A DNA stretch of 64,000 nucleotides from CAJBVG01 sp943371235 (GCA_943371235.1 CALRTZ010000004.1:1-64000), one strand, 5' to 3'. Shown: positions 25,764 to 35,704, counted from the first letter of the stretch. Translations and numbers: made by a program. The notes: generated from the sequence alone by a model not told the origin.

Positions 25764-28700
25764 TTAATTTTGGAAACTTCTTACGAAATCAATTTTTCTT
25801 TTTATAGCTGATATACTAAAAGGTGTGCTTCCTTTAGTTTTTTCTGTTAACACTTTGTTAAAAATATCATCAGACGAAATGGCCTCCATTTGCCCTTGAC
25901 GGAATGTATAAAAAAACCAATCATCGCCTACTTCAAAATATAAGTTTACAATATTTCCACTACGTTTTCTTACCACTTCCATGTACCCTTTAAACTCTTT
26001 ATTCAATTGTTTATCGTATACACTCATGATGCTGATTTTGTTATTTACAGAACGCCATGATCTTTTTTGTTGATCCCAAGCTAATTTCACACCCGAAATA
26101 ACAAATCCTTTTTCCATTGATTTTGGCAATTTGTATAGCCCTGTTTGTTTAATATTTTCCATTAAATTGGCAACATCATTCTCTGGAAATAATTCATACA
26201 TTCCTTTTTCAAATACTGGGCGTTCTTTATTATCACCGTTTACATCAAAGCCATTTAAATCAATAAGCTTCATCATAATTTCTGTAGCATCTGGTAAAAA
26301 CTGAAAATCTAAACTTGCTACTAAATCTAATTCTACCTTACCACTTTCTATATTATTGCTAACATTTCCGGCAGTTTTTATAATTAATTTATCTTCAAAG
26401 TCAACTCCTAAATTCAACAAGCCTTCTGCATATAAAAACTCCTTCTTATCATCAAAAGTCATATAACTGCCTTTCATTGCATTCTTAAATAATTTATCGT
26501 CGTTTCCAATTTTAAATACTTTGGCTTTCTCGTCGTAAATTAATTTTCCCTCCACATTTATTACGTCCACATCATTCGGTTCAATTTTTTTACTGATAAA
26601 AGTTCCGTATGCTTCGTAGTTCGTAATTCCAATATGAATTCCACTAAACAACCTGTTTTTGTTTTCATCGCGTGGATCTGTAAGATTTAATGCGACGGTA
26701 TCTGGGTTTACAAACCCTTTGTATCTAAAATATTGAGATTTAATAAACTTACTATCGTGGTTCATTTTAATAAAACCATCGTAATCTAAAAATCTGTTTG
26801 CTGCTTTTAAATATACATCTCCTTTATATCTTACTTTTGAATTTAGTAAGAAATTCATCGTATCAGTAATTACACCTTTTGCAAAGGTTTGGAAAGAAGT
26901 ATCAACTTTTGTTTCTTTAAAATGTATTTTTTGTGCTAGTGTATCTTTCTTCGTACGGTAATCATAATAAGCATTTGCAGCATATTTCTTCTTGGCATAC
27001 ACATCTACTTTAGCATTGTATAGTTTATGGAACCTAGTTTTAACGTTTGCAAAAATTTCTGCATCTTCTAAACGTTGCATTACAGCCTGTCCATATATTT
27101 CTACGTGTTTATTTTTAGGTTTTATTTCTGCATCTGCCACTAGAATTTTAGGCACACCATCAATTTTAATATCTTCTCTTATTAAATCATATGTAGCTTT
27201 TTCTGCTTGAAAATTTAAAGAGTCTTGAGAAGGGTGTATTGATATAAATTCATATTTGTTTTTACCTGAAATTGGCATACTGAAATCCATTTTCTTTAAA
27301 TCGAAGAACCAAGTAAACATTGGTAAACTAGTTGCATATAAATTATAAGGAAACTGAATCAACTCCTCGGGATTGTTCGCAACAAAATCGCCTCTTCTTT
27401 TTACAAAGTCAATTTTAGATTTTACGTCGCCTGCTTCAATTGCTAACTTCGTCGAATCAATTGCATAAATTTTCGCAATGCTATGTTCTGCTTCAAAATT
27501 AGAATTGTTAAACACAAATCGTCGCGAAAATAAATCAGCTCCTTGTATATGCGACCTTCCACTACCTGTTAAATTTTGAGGAGTATAAATGATGGTTCCA
27601 GTGAAATCATTTTTGCCCTTATATAAATCGGTTGTATTGGCTCTGCTTACTACAAACATGCTGTCTTCATAAGGTTCCCAATGGAAATATGACATGCGAG
27701 AGATGGCCATTGGGTGGTTTGCTTTTTCTTCCAAATCAAATGTTTGGATGGGAGCATTTGTAGAATCTAACAAAAACAAAAAGCGATCTGACTGCGTAAC
27801 CGATGCTAAGTAATTAATTCTACCCGAACCATAAAACCCTTTATCACTTAAACGTATAGTATTGAAATACCTTGCTTTCCCTTTGTACATAGGGTATCCA
27901 TCTGCTGGCGTTCTGTGCACATAGCCTAATGATGTATCTGGTTGGTAAGTTAAGACCTCTTTATAATCTGGGAAAATCCCACCTGAATGCATGGTTCCTG
28001 GAAAGGCTAATCCTGTGGTTGAACTAATGTTATCCAAACTATCAATTATAAATGGTTCTATTAAAAACCAAAAATCGCTCCTTCTGTATACTCTGTTTTG
28101 TATATATGAATAATCGTAATACACATAAGATTCTCCAAGCGATTCGAAATATGGGTATTGAGGAAAACTTTTCAAGCCCGATTTGTTTTGAGGCTCATCT
28201 ATGTATAAATTCCCGTTAATATCTCTTAGTACTGTTTTTAAACTAAGCAACTGTCTGTAACCATTTATATCTTGATTCCCTAACACTTTAATTTTCATCG
28301 AATCAATTTTAGGCATCGCTATTTTGAAATTATTATAACTAAAACTAAAATTCTTCCCATAAAAATCAAGCGTACCCGCATGCACTTTCCCTCCAAATTC
28401 TATATCTCTATTTTTCTTAACCGTAACTTTGCCTAGGTACGGACGAATATTTACACTTTGTGAATCACTTAAAAATATTTGATCAATTCCTTGTATCACT
28501 AAATCTTTTGAATTGATGTTTAAGTATGCATTGATATTTGAATCTGCTAATGATCCAAAACGCATCACATCATAATCTAAATTACCTGCTTCATTACTTA
28601 TGTAGTTAAAGGTTTTTTCTTTGATATATATCAAACCTTTATTCTCGTTCATCCCAATGAAACCGTACTCCACCAATGACCGAAGTAAGCCTAGTACATC

Positions 28701-30140
28701 TTGTTCTCTTAATTTAACTTCTTTTGCATAGGTTGATATACTTATGATTTTAGAACGTTCACGGGTTGATAATCTTTTTAAAATAGTAAGCGGGTTGTAT
28801 TCTTGAATGCCCGCAATTTTTCTGAACTTTTCTTCTTTGTAAAAATTTTTAGATTCGAAATAAGATTCTTTTTGAAATCTGCCTTTTATAGTACCCATTT
28901 CGATAATAGGTTTATCAATGTTCCACTCCATTCGTTCCACTTCAAATGTCATTTGATGGTAGGAATCATAAAACGATGCGTTTCCAATACCTACATCTCT
29001 ACGCAGTAATACCATGGTACGTTTACCTGCATTAAACCTAAACTCTACACCAGGGTGGTAAATAGAATCTTTCTGTAAATAAATAGAAACTTCGGCAGGG
29101 TACGAAACAATTTCATCTGCTTGTAATACATATGCATTGGAATAGGTACTTAGCACAACCTTTCCATTATTGTAAATGATAATACTAGCTTTCTCATCGT
29201 CAGAACCAATGCCGTATAACTTACTTCCCACCATGCTAAAACCTCCTTGGTAATCTACATTGGTAAAGAAATTTTTTATCTCGTATTTTTTCTCATACGA
29301 ATCAAATTTCGGATAGGTAGCATTTTCAGATTTATTATTCGTAGTAAGTCGATCTTCCAACTTTCCGATTAATGCTGTTTTAAAAAGTTTCGTATGAAAA
29401 AATTGAACTGAATCTGCAGAGAAATCGGATTTAGTACAATCAATTGAATAGTTTTTTAGCTTCGCATATACAACGGTTGTATCTAATCCAGCACGCGACC
29501 AATTTACCATTCCTCCTTTACCACGCCATATTTTTTTTGTAGGATAATAGGTTCCACTTGTTTGGTAAATAACCGACCTATCTCCTCTAGCTTCCACTTT
29601 AATATCAACATTTCCTAAAACTTTAACAACTGGTATTGAATCCATTTTTAACTCGTAAGAATCATTAGGCAAATACCATTTAGTAGATTTAGATTCGTAC
29701 AAAATATTCCCATCAAAAAAACGCGAAGTGAATGCCAAAAATAATGCAGCTTCTCTGTTTTTCTTTTTTAAACTCGCTTCTAAAATTCCATGTACAACTT
29801 TAAAATTATCTATTGATTTCGATGATTTCTGAATATCAACTAATGAAGTTAAATAATCTTTATACTCTTGGTCGGCCTTCATTTTACGGTCGGCCATTCT
29901 GTTTGCCGTCGTAATAATCGTGTTTAATTGCTCCGAATCATATACTTGTGCCTTTATTAATTTACTGAAATTAGATAAGGCTTTCCTTGTATCATCATCG
30001 GCCTTGGTATCTTTAAAATAAGCATCTAACTCATCTAAAAATTTATCCGGATTATTGCTAAAACTTTTTGGTTGAGCAAAAGCATTTATCGATACTAATA
30101 AACTAAGTAATGTAAATATAAATAGACTTCTAAATTTCAT
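25764..30140 (-). CDS. Very large exported protein of unknown function, 1458 residues
   Basis: A clear signal peptide (MKFRSLFIFTLLSLLVSINAFAQ) directs export. The next about 200 residues look helical (KADQEYKDYLTSLVDIQKSSKS). The remainder is dominated by alternating short beta strands and charged turns, with recurring phrases such as GKARYFNTIRLSDKGFYGSG and KVRYKGDVYLKAANRFLDYDG. Those phrases resemble stacked beta-taco/OstA-type repeats or a beta-helix. No transmembrane barrel terminus, T9SS sorting domain or catalytic motif was seen. I do not recognise the family. It is packed between prmA (5 bp) and mpl (5 bp) in an envelope-biogenesis run, so a role in envelope assembly or transport is plausible but is inference from context only. 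Confidence 0.85.
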   Translation of the reverse strand: MKFRSLFIFTLLSLLVSINAFAQPKSFSNNPDKFLDELDAYFKDTKADDDTRKALSNFSKLIKAQVYDSEQLNTIITTANRMADRKMKADQEYKDYLTSLVDIQKSSKSIDNFKVVHGILEASLKKKNREAALFLAFTSRFFDGNILYESKSTKWYLPNDSYELKMDSIPVVKVLGNVDIKVEARGDRSVIYQTSGTYYPTKKIWRGKGGMVNWSRAGLDTTVVYAKLKNYSIDCTKSDFSADSVQFFHTKLFKTALIGKLEDRLTTNNKSENATYPKFDSYEKKYEIKNFFTNVDYQGGFSMVGSKLYGIGSDDEKASIIIYNNGKVVLSTYSNAYVLQADEIVSYPAEVSIYLQKDSIYHPGVEFRFNAGKRTMVLLRRDVGIGNASFYDSYHQMTFEVERMEWNIDKPIIEMGTIKGRFQKESYFESKNFYKEEKFRKIAGIQEYNPLTILKRLSTRERSKIISISTYAKEVKLREQDVLGLLRSLVEYGFIGMNENKGLIYIKEKTFNYISNEAGNLDYDVMRFGSLADSNINAYLNINSKDLVIQGIDQIFLSDSQSVNIRPYLGKVTVKKNRDIEFGGKVHAGTLDFYGKNFSFSYNNFKIAMPKIDSMKIKVLGNQDINGYRQLLSLKTVLRDINGNLYIDEPQNKSGLKSFPQYPYFESLGESYVYYDYSYIQNRVYRRSDFWFLIEPFIIDSLDNISSTTGLAFPGTMHSGGIFPDYKEVLTYQPDTSLGYVHRTPADGYPMYKGKARYFNTIRLSDKGFYGSGRINYLASVTQSDRFLFLLDSTNAPIQTFDLEEKANHPMAISRMSYFHWEPYEDSMFVVSRANTTDLYKGKNDFTGTIIYTPQNLTGSGRSHIQGADLFSRRFVFNNSNFEAEHSIAKIYAIDSTKLAIEAGDVKSKIDFVKRRGDFVANNPEELIQFPYNLYATSLPMFTWFFDLKKMDFSMPISGKNKYEFISIHPSQDSLNFQAEKATYDLIREDIKIDGVPKILVADAEIKPKNKHVEIYGQAVMQRLEDAEIFANVKTRFHKLYNAKVDVYAKKKYAANAYYDYRTKKDTLAQKIHFKETKVDTSFQTFAKGVITDTMNFLLNSKVRYKGDVYLKAANRFLDYDGFIKMNHDSKFIKSQYFRYKGFVNPDTVALNLTDPRDENKNRLFSGIHIGITNYEAYGTFISKKIEPNDVDVINVEGKLIYDEKAKVFKIGNDDKLFKNAMKGSYMTFDDKKEFLYAEGLLNLGVDFEDKLIIKTAGNVSNNIESGKVELDLVASLDFQFLPDATEIMMKLIDLNGFDVNGDNKERPVFEKGMYELFPENDVANLMENIKQTGLYKLPKSMEKGFVISGVKLAWDQQKRSWRSVNNKISIMSVYDKQLNKEFKGYMEVVRKRSGNIVNLYFEVGDDWFFYTFRQGQMEAISSDDIFNKVLTEKTKGSTPFSISAIKRKIDFVRSFQN

Positions 30141-30145
30141 TGTTG

Positions 30146-30991
30146 TTAATTAACACTCTTCTTAAACGCTGCTACTACCCAATTATTTTTATGTTGATGA
30201 TGCTGATAATACATATTGTTGCGTTCTGCACTTTCTTTTATCATTTCTAAATCTTCTGTATAAAAACCACTAAACAAAATTAGTCCTTCATTTACTAAGC
30301 AATTCGCGTACGATTCCATATCGTTCAGTAAAATATTTCTATTAATATTTGCTAGAATAATATCGAATTCCATCCCTTTTAAATTGCTTGCATCGCCACA
30401 CAATATTTTTGCATCGTTCATATTATTCAACAAAGCATTCTCTTGGCAACTTTCGGCAGCAATAGGGTCGTTATCAATTGCAGTAATCTGCTTGGCTCCT
30501 TTTAAATGTGCAAGAATGGCTAAGATTCCGGTTCCACAACCCATGTCGAGTACTCGCTTGTCTGAAAAGTCAATGTCGAGCATTACCTCTGCCATTTGAA
30601 AAGTGGTTTCATGGTGCCCAGTACCAAAAGCCATTTTAGGATGTATTTTTATTTGGTATGGATACTCTTTCTTTTCATGAAAATCAGCATATATATAAAG
30701 CTCATCCTTTATGGTTATTGCTTTAAAATTACTTTCCCATACTTCATTCCAATTTTTATACGGAATTAAGTTTATTTCATATGCAAACGTAAATTGCTCT
30801 TTATAATCACTTATCGCTTCTTGAACTTTTTCTTCAGAAAATAAATGCGATGGGATGTATGCTCTAAATCCTAATTCATTCTGATCAAAGGAATCAAACC
30901 CAATTTCAGCCAATTCGTTCGTCAAAATATCCGAAACAAAATCTTCCCCACTAACTACTGTAAACACTAGTTCTATGTAATTCCCTGTCAT
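30146..30991 (-). CDS. prmA: Ribosomal protein L11 methyltransferase PrmA
   Basis: 281 residues from MTGNYIELVF, chosen because PrmA begins with this strand and because this ATG follows the tpiA stop by one base. The SAM-binding motif I is VLDMGCGTGILAILAHLKGAKQITAIDNDP and motif IV is DIILANINRNILL. MAFGTGHHETTFQMAEVML is diagnostic of PrmA. It methylates lysines and the N-terminus of ribosomal protein L11 in the cytoplasm. It is translationally coupled to tpiA upstream and the giant exported-protein gene downstream. Confidence 0.95.
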   Translation of the reverse strand: MTGNYIELVFTVVSGEDFVSDILTNELAEIGFDSFDQNELGFRAYIPSHLFSEEKVQEAISDYKEQFTFAYEINLIPYKNWNEVWESNFKAITIKDELYIYADFHEKKEYPYQIKIHPKMAFGTGHHETTFQMAEVMLDIDFSDKRVLDMGCGTGILAILAHLKGAKQITAIDNDPIAAESCQENALLNNMNDAKILCGDASNLKGMEFDIILANINRNILLNDMESYANCLVNEGLILFSGFYTEDLEMIKESAERNNMYYQHHQHKNNWVVAAFKKSVN

Positions 30992-30992
30992 T

Positions 30993-31766
30993 TTATAATT
31001 CGTTAAAAGCAATGTGTATGTCTGTGAAATCCCTGGATTTTAATGAGGCTCCACCTATTAGTCCGCCATCTATGTCTTTCTGAGAAAACAATGATTTTGC
31101 ATTCGTAGGATTACAACTTCCTCCATATAAAATACTCATGCCGTCGGCAATTTCTTCGCTGAATTTTTTTGCCATCACACTTCGTATAAATGCATGCATT
31201 TCTTGCGCTTGCTCTGGGCTTGCAGTTTTACCTGTACCTATTGCCCACACTGGTTCATATGCCAATACTATATTTTTTATTTGATCATTTGTTAAATGAA
31301 ATAAGGATTCTTCTAACTGACTTTGTACTGTGCTAAAATGTTTCTCCATTTCTCTTTCTTCCAATTTTTCGCCAATACAAAAAATTGGAATCAAATTATT
31401 CTCTAAGGCAATGTTTACTTTTTTTGCTAATAATGTTGAATCTTCATGTTGGTATTCTCGACGTTCCGAGTGACCAATAATTACGTACTCAACTCCAACA
31501 GATTTGATCATCTCAGCAGAGATTTCACCTGTGTATGCTCCTGATTTTTCATGATGACAATTTTGTGCAGCCACATGAAAATTGCTTTCTGTTGCAACTA
31601 ATTTTTGGATAGATGATAAATGAATATAGGGTGTGGCAAATACTGTTGTTACCTCACGATGCAATTCATCTTTAATCATATATACCGCTTCAGAAATTAA
31701 TTCTAAACCCGTTAGGTAATCTTTGTTCATTTTCCAATTACCTGCTACAATTTTCTTTCTACTCAT
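30993..31766 (-). CDS. tpiA: Triosephosphate isomerase
   Basis: 257 residues from MSRKKIVAGNWKMN; a further upstream ATG would add ten residues that are not family-like. The catalytic elements are NWKMN (Lys), IGHSERREYQ (His) and the loop AYEPVWAIGTGKTASPEQA (Glu). The final GGASLKSRDF is the phosphate-binding site. It interconverts DHAP and G3P in glycolysis. Its start overlaps the end of the alternative glmU gene by eight bases, so the two are coupled. Confidence 0.97.
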   Translation of the reverse strand: MSRKKIVAGNWKMNKDYLTGLELISEAVYMIKDELHREVTTVFATPYIHLSSIQKLVATESNFHVAAQNCHHEKSGAYTGEISAEMIKSVGVEYVIIGHSERREYQHEDSTLLAKKVNIALENNLIPIFCIGEKLEEREMEKHFSTVQSQLEESLFHLTNDQIKNIVLAYEPVWAIGTGKTASPEQAQEMHAFIRSVMAKKFSEEIADGMSILYGGSCNPTNAKSLFSQKDIDGGLIGGASLKSRDFTDIHIAFNEL

Positions 31767-32931
31767 AATTTTTTCTATAATCTTTTGTCGATTCAAAAAT
31801 GTTTAGCAAAATATTTTTTTCTTGTTCGTTAAATGCTAAACCTCTGCGTTCATATACTTTCTGAGCCACTTCAAATACTTTTGGTAGTTGGTATACTTCC
31901 ATTCCATGTGCTCCACCCCAAGAAAAATCAGGAACGAAATTTCGTGGGAAACCCGAACCAAAAACATTGCTTGCCACTCCCACTACGGTACCTGTATTAA
32001 ACATCGTGTTTATTCCGCACTTCGCATGGTCGCCCATTATTAAGCCACAAAATTGCAGTCCTGTTTTTCTGAAATTATTGCTTTGGTAATTCCATAATTT
32101 CACTTCAGCATAATTATTTTTAAGATTCGAATTGTTACTGTCGGCACCAATATTACACCACTCTCCAATTACAGCATTCCCTAAAAATCCGTCGTGTGCC
32201 TTATTGCTGAATCCAAATATTACCACATTATTTAACTCGCCACCAACTTTACAATGTTGCCCAATACTGGTAGCTCCGTAAATTTTAGTTCCCATTTTTG
32301 TTTGCGAATGCTCGCCTAAATAAAAGGGCCCTCTTATCATGCAGCCTTCCATCACCTCTGCATCTTTTGCAATGTAAATTGGCCCAGAACTCGTATTTAA
32401 GATTGATGCATTTACAATGGCTCCCTCTTCAATAAATAATTGATCAGGGCTGCCTATTAAAGTATTCGAAGCATTTAAGGGAAGTGATTTTTTCCCTTGT
32501 GTTAATAATTCAAAATCTTTGCGACATTCTTTATCGTTCCAAGAAAAGATTTGTGGCAATGCATTCAAATAATCGTAACTAAAGTTTACTTGTGTGTTTA
32601 TTGTTTCGGTATTGAGTGCTTCGGCATTTTTCAATAAAATTTTCGAATCGTCATGTATTGCCTCTCCTTGCTTTAAACCAAGAATTGCGTTTTTAAATTC
32701 AATACTTGGTATGGCAGATGCATTAATCCAAATTGTTTGAGGGTCTAGTTGTAAAGGGAACTTCTCTTGTAAATAACTTTCTGTTAAATAAGAAATTTTT
32801 GCCGAAGGGAAATAATAGTGCCACTTCTCTTTTATACTGAGCATGCCGATTCGGATTTCTGCTACCGGTCGGGTAAAAGTAAGTGGCAACAATTGCCCCC
32901 TACTCAGGTCGTCGAATAAAATAATGTTCAT
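31759..32931 (-). CDS. Alternative GlmU-type sugar-1-phosphate nucleotidyl/acetyltransferase
   Basis: 390 residues. It opens MNIILFDDLSRGQLLPLTFTRPVAEIRIG and ends in a left-handed beta-helix with hexapeptide character (GPIYIAKDAEVMEGCMIRGPFYLGEHSQ to about residue 330). This is the architecture of the Bacteroidota alternative GlmU family, thought to make UDP-GlcNAc for peptidoglycan and LPS. The exact activity is inferred. TATCTTTG (minus strand, 32943-32936) ends four bases before the ATG, so the transcript may be leaderless. It heads the 13-kb co-directional envelope run. Confidence 0.85.
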   Translation of the reverse strand: MNIILFDDLSRGQLLPLTFTRPVAEIRIGMLSIKEKWHYYFPSAKISYLTESYLQEKFPLQLDPQTIWINASAIPSIEFKNAILGLKQGEAIHDDSKILLKNAEALNTETINTQVNFSYDYLNALPQIFSWNDKECRKDFELLTQGKKSLPLNASNTLIGSPDQLFIEEGAIVNASILNTSSGPIYIAKDAEVMEGCMIRGPFYLGEHSQTKMGTKIYGATSIGQHCKVGGELNNVVIFGFSNKAHDGFLGNAVIGEWCNIGADSNNSNLKNNYAEVKLWNYQSNNFRKTGLQFCGLIMGDHAKCGINTMFNTGTVVGVASNVFGSGFPRNFVPDFSWGGAHGMEVYQLPKVFEVAQKVYERRGLAFNEQEKNILLNIFESTKDYRKNYE

Positions 32932-32993
32932 TTAGCAAAGATAGAAGGCTTGAGAACATATTTAGGAGAAAATTACCAACGCTTGTAAAATAA

Positions 32994-33020
32994 GAAAGTC
33001 CGGCTTAGGGCCAGACTTTC
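32994..33020 (-). terminator. Terminator downstream of rpmE
   Basis: An 11-bp stem with one mismatch (GAAAGTCCGGC with its partner) and a 5-nt loop, then TTATTTT on the minus strand, 27 bp after the L31 stop. Confidence 0.65.
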
Positions 33021-33047
33021 AAAAACATATTATTAGGTATGCTTAAA

Positions 33048-33296
33048 TTATTTCTTTGCGTAACGAGTTTTGAACTTGTCGATACGACCTGCTGTATCAA
33101 CCAATTTCAATTTACCAGTGTAAAAAGGGTGAGATTTGTGTGAGATCTCTAATTTTACCAATGGATATTCGTTGCCATCTTCCCAAATAACTGTGTCTTT
33201 GGTTTCGATTGCCGACTGTGTCATAAATGAATAGTCGCAAGATAAGTCTTTGAAAACGACTAATCTATAGTTCTTAGGATGTATTTCTGCTTTCAT
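33048..33296 (-). CDS. rpmE: 50S ribosomal protein L31, type B
   Basis: 82 residues from MKAEIHPKNYRLVVFKDLSC; an ATG 13 codons upstream is not family-like. It ends HPFYTGKLKLVDTAGRIDKFKTRYAKK. The zinc-binding CxxC pairs of the Zn-type L31 are absent, which makes it the type B (C-minus) form used by many bacteria. It is monocistronic, with a terminator downstream. Being the only L31 gene here, nothing can be said about a zinc-dependent paralogue elsewhere. Confidence 0.95.
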   Translation of the reverse strand: MKAEIHPKNYRLVVFKDLSCDYSFMTQSAIETKDTVIWEDGNEYPLVKLEISHKSHPFYTGKLKLVDTAGRIDKFKTRYAKK

Positions 33297-33381
33297 CTTC
33301 TCTTTAAAATTCGGACTGCAAATGTAGAAAAGCATTGCTTAAAATGCAAATGTATTTCAATTTTTATTCAGAAAATTCAAT

Positions 33382-33786
33382 TTAGGACTTAATTTCTTGG
33401 CAAAGTTCTATCAAAACCCCGTTAGCATCTTTTGGATGAACAAAACAAACCAGTTTGTTATCTGCTCCTTTTTTAGGCTCTTTATTCAATAAAGTAAAGC
33501 CTTCTGCTTCTAATCTGGCCATTTCGGCGTGTATATCGCTCACATCAAATGCAATATGATGAATTCCTTCCCCTTTTTTCTCAATAAATTTAGCAATGGC
33601 ACTATCTTCTTTGGTAGCCTCCAATAATTCAATCTTATTTGGCCCTATTTGAAAGAATTGGGTTAAAACTCCCTCCGATTCTACTTCTTCGCGTTTATAT
33701 GATCTCTGAGCAAACAATTTTTCGAAAATACTTGTTGATGCATCAAGGTTTTTAACCGCAATTCCGATGTGTTCAATTTTATTCAT
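33382..33786 (-). CDS. mce: Methylmalonyl-CoA epimerase (VOC fold)
   Basis: 134 residues from MNKIEHIGIAVKNLD. It has two betaalphabetabetabeta VOC modules with the family's metal ligands in EHIGIA, GIHHIAFDVSD and VLIELCQ. LEATKEDSAIAKFIEKKGEGIHHIA is specific to the epimerase. It interconverts the (2R) and (2S) forms of methylmalonyl-CoA in propionate metabolism. TATTTTTG (33797-33790) ends only three bases before the ATG, so the mRNA may have no leader. It is divergent from iscS. Confidence 0.93.
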   Translation of the reverse strand: MNKIEHIGIAVKNLDASTSIFEKLFAQRSYKREEVESEGVLTQFFQIGPNKIELLEATKEDSAIAKFIEKKGEGIHHIAFDVSDIHAEMARLEAEGFTLLNKEPKKGADNKLVCFVHPKDANGVLIELCQEIKS

Positions 33787-33900
33787 GGTCAAAAATACCA
33801 ATTAAATGAAGAATTGAAGGAATTAAAAAAATGAAAAAATGCCATTGAATTTATAAAAATGGCTATATTTGCATGTAATTTATATAAAGTCTAAATAAAA

Positions 33901-35115
33901 ATGATAAAACTTCCGATATATCTTGACAATAACGCCACCACTCCCATGGATCCGCGTGTATTAGAAGCAATGATCCCATATTTCACAGAGAAATTTGGAA
34001 ACGCAGCTAGCAGAAACCACCCATTTGGATGGGTTGCAGAAGAAGCTGTAGATTACGCAAGAGAGCAAATCTCTAAATTAATAGGTTGCACTGAAAAAGA
34101 AATTATTTTTACCTCTGGTGCTACAGAATCAAATAACCTTGCAATAAAGGGTGTATTTGAAATGTATCAATCTAAAGGCAATCACATAATTACCTTAACT
34201 ACTGAGCATAAAGCAATTTTAGATACTTGTCATCACCTAGAAAAACAAGGTGCTGAAGTTACGTATCTAGATGTTCAAGCAGATGGTATGGTTGATTTAG
34301 CCAAACTTGAAGCTGCCATCACACCTAAAACCATTCTTATTTCTATTATGTATGGAAATAACGAAATAGGTGTTGTTCAACACATCAAAAAGATTTCTGA
34401 AATTGCTCGTAAACACGGGGTTTTATTACATACAGATGCTACTCAAGCAGTAGGTAAAATTCCAGTTAACGTAGAAACAGATGGAATAGATTTAATGTCG
34501 TTTTCTGGACATAAAATGTACGGACCTAAAGGAATTGGTGTTTTATATGTACGCAGAAAAAACCCAAGAGTTAAAGTTACGGCACAAATGGACGGTGGCG
34601 GACACGAACGTGGAATGCGTTCGGGCACCTTAAATGTACCAGGCATTGTAGGATTAGGTAAAGCAGCAGAAATTGCGATGTTGGATATGGAGAAAGATGC
34701 AGTTCGTTTATCAGCTTTAAGAGATAAATTAGAAAATGCATTAAGCACTTTAGAAGAATCATACGTAAACGGTAATATTGGAAGCAGATTGCCACATACA
34801 ACTAACATCTCTTTTAAATATGTAGAAGGTGAAGGATTAATGATGGCGATGAAAGATTTAGCAGTATCATCTGGTTCTGCATGTACATCGGCTTCTTTAG
34901 AACCATCATATGTATTAAAAAGCTTAGGTTTGAATGATGACCTAGCACATTCATCTATTCGTTTTGGTTTAGGCAGGTTTACTACTGATGAAGAAGTAGA
35001 CTACGCAATTGAAGTAACTAAAACGGCAGTAAACAAATTAAGAGAAATGAGTCCATTGTGGGAGATGTTTAAAGAAGGAATTGATTTGGATTCGGTAGAG
35101 TGGGCAGAACATTAA
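33901..35115 (+). CDS. iscS: Cysteine desulfurase IscS
   Basis: 404 residues, class I. Motifs: IYLDNNATTPMDPRVLEAM at the start, TEHKAILDTC, the PLP-lysine in SFSGHKMYGPKGIG near residue 205, and the persulfide loop SSGSACTSASLEPSYVL near residue 328. It removes sulfur from cysteine for Fe-S cluster building on IscU. A TATATTTG element is at 33864-33871, 29 bp before the ATG. The iscS-iscU-iscA order is that of an ISC cluster without hscA, hscB or fdx nearby. An array separates it from iscU. Confidence 0.96.
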   Translation: MIKLPIYLDNNATTPMDPRVLEAMIPYFTEKFGNAASRNHPFGWVAEEAVDYAREQISKLIGCTEKEIIFTSGATESNNLAIKGVFEMYQSKGNHIITLTTEHKAILDTCHHLEKQGAEVTYLDVQADGMVDLAKLEAAITPKTILISIMYGNNEIGVVQHIKKISEIARKHGVLLHTDATQAVGKIPVNVETDGIDLMSFSGHKMYGPKGIGVLYVRRKNPRVKVTAQMDGGGHERGMRSGTLNVPGIVGLGKAAEIAMLDMEKDAVRLSALRDKLENALSTLEESYVNGNIGSRLPHTTNISFKYVEGEGLMMAMKDLAVSSGSACTSASLEPSYVLKSLGLNDDLAHSSIRFGLGRFTTDEEVDYAIEVTKTAVNKLREMSPLWEMFKEGIDLDSVEWAEH

Positions 35116-35153
35116 TCGAAGATTCGAAATTTCGAATTGTCGAATTGTCGAAA
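35115..35153 (+). repeat. Array TCGAATTG/TTCGAAAT after iscS
   Basis: Five 7-8 bp units with a TCGAA core, beginning at the iscS stop and reading outward from iscS. Confidence 0.75.
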
Positions 35154-35180
35154 AAACAAAACAGTACAAAATTAGAATAA

Positions 35181-35208
35181 TTAGCACACTAGCATATTAA
35201 CACATTAA
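35181..35208 (-). repeat. Octamer array TTAGCACA/CTAGCATA before iscU
   Basis: Three to four octamers. The strand outward from iscU reads TGTGTTAATATGCTAG, the same family as the arrays around the rhodanese gene. Confidence 0.7.
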
Positions 35209-35212
35209 AAAT

Positions 35213-35626
35213 ATGGCATATTCAGAAAAAGTAATTGATCATTACAACAACCCTCGTAACGTGGGTACGTTGGATAAAAGTAAAAACACTGTAGGTACAG
35301 GATTAGTAGGTGCACCGGAGTGTGGCGACGTTATGCGTTTACAAATTGAAGTAGATGCAAACAACGTAATCCAAGACGCTAAGTTTAAAACCTTTGGTTG
35401 TGGATCAGCTATTGCTTCCTCATCATTAGCTACAGAATGGTTGAAAGGTAAATCAATCGACCAAGCTTTAGAAATTGATAACATGGACATTGTTGAAGAA
35501 TTAGCTTTACCACCAGTTAAAATTCACTGTTCGGTTTTAGCTGAGGATGCAATTAAGGCTGCAATCAACGATTACCGTGTGAAAAATGGAATGGCTCCAG
35601 TAGAATCAGAGAAATCACATCATTAA
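35213..35626 (+). CDS. iscU: Fe-S cluster scaffold IscU
   Basis: 137 residues, ordinary IscU length. The three cluster-ligand Cys are present in GAPECGDVM, KTFGCGSAIASSS and PVKIHCSVLAED. The opening MAYSEKVIDHYNNPRNVGTLD is typical. In IscU the HscA-binding site is LPPVK; here LALPPVKIHCS is intact, suggesting that the chaperones exist elsewhere. It receives sulfur from IscS and passes clusters on, with IscA the next gene. Confidence 0.97.
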   Translation: MAYSEKVIDHYNNPRNVGTLDKSKNTVGTGLVGAPECGDVMRLQIEVDANNVIQDAKFKTFGCGSAIASSSLATEWLKGKSIDQALEIDNMDIVEELALPPVKIHCSVLAEDAIKAAINDYRVKNGMAPVESEKSHH

Positions 35627-35636
35627 TTTTAATAGA

Positions 35637-35700
35637 TATTAGTAGTTAGTCTTTAGTCGTTAGACGGTCTAAAGACTAAGGACTAGAGACTAAGGACTCC
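35637..35700. repeat. Facing TTAGTC heptamer arrays between iscU and iscA
   Basis: The left half (TTAGTAG, TTAGTCT, TTAGTCG) reads outward from iscU. The right half (CTAAAGA, CTAAGGA, CTAGAGA) is its complement and reads outward from iscA. AGTCTTTAG and CTAAAGACT can pair as a 9-bp stem across the centre. Confidence 0.8.
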
Positions 35701-35704
35701 TCAA

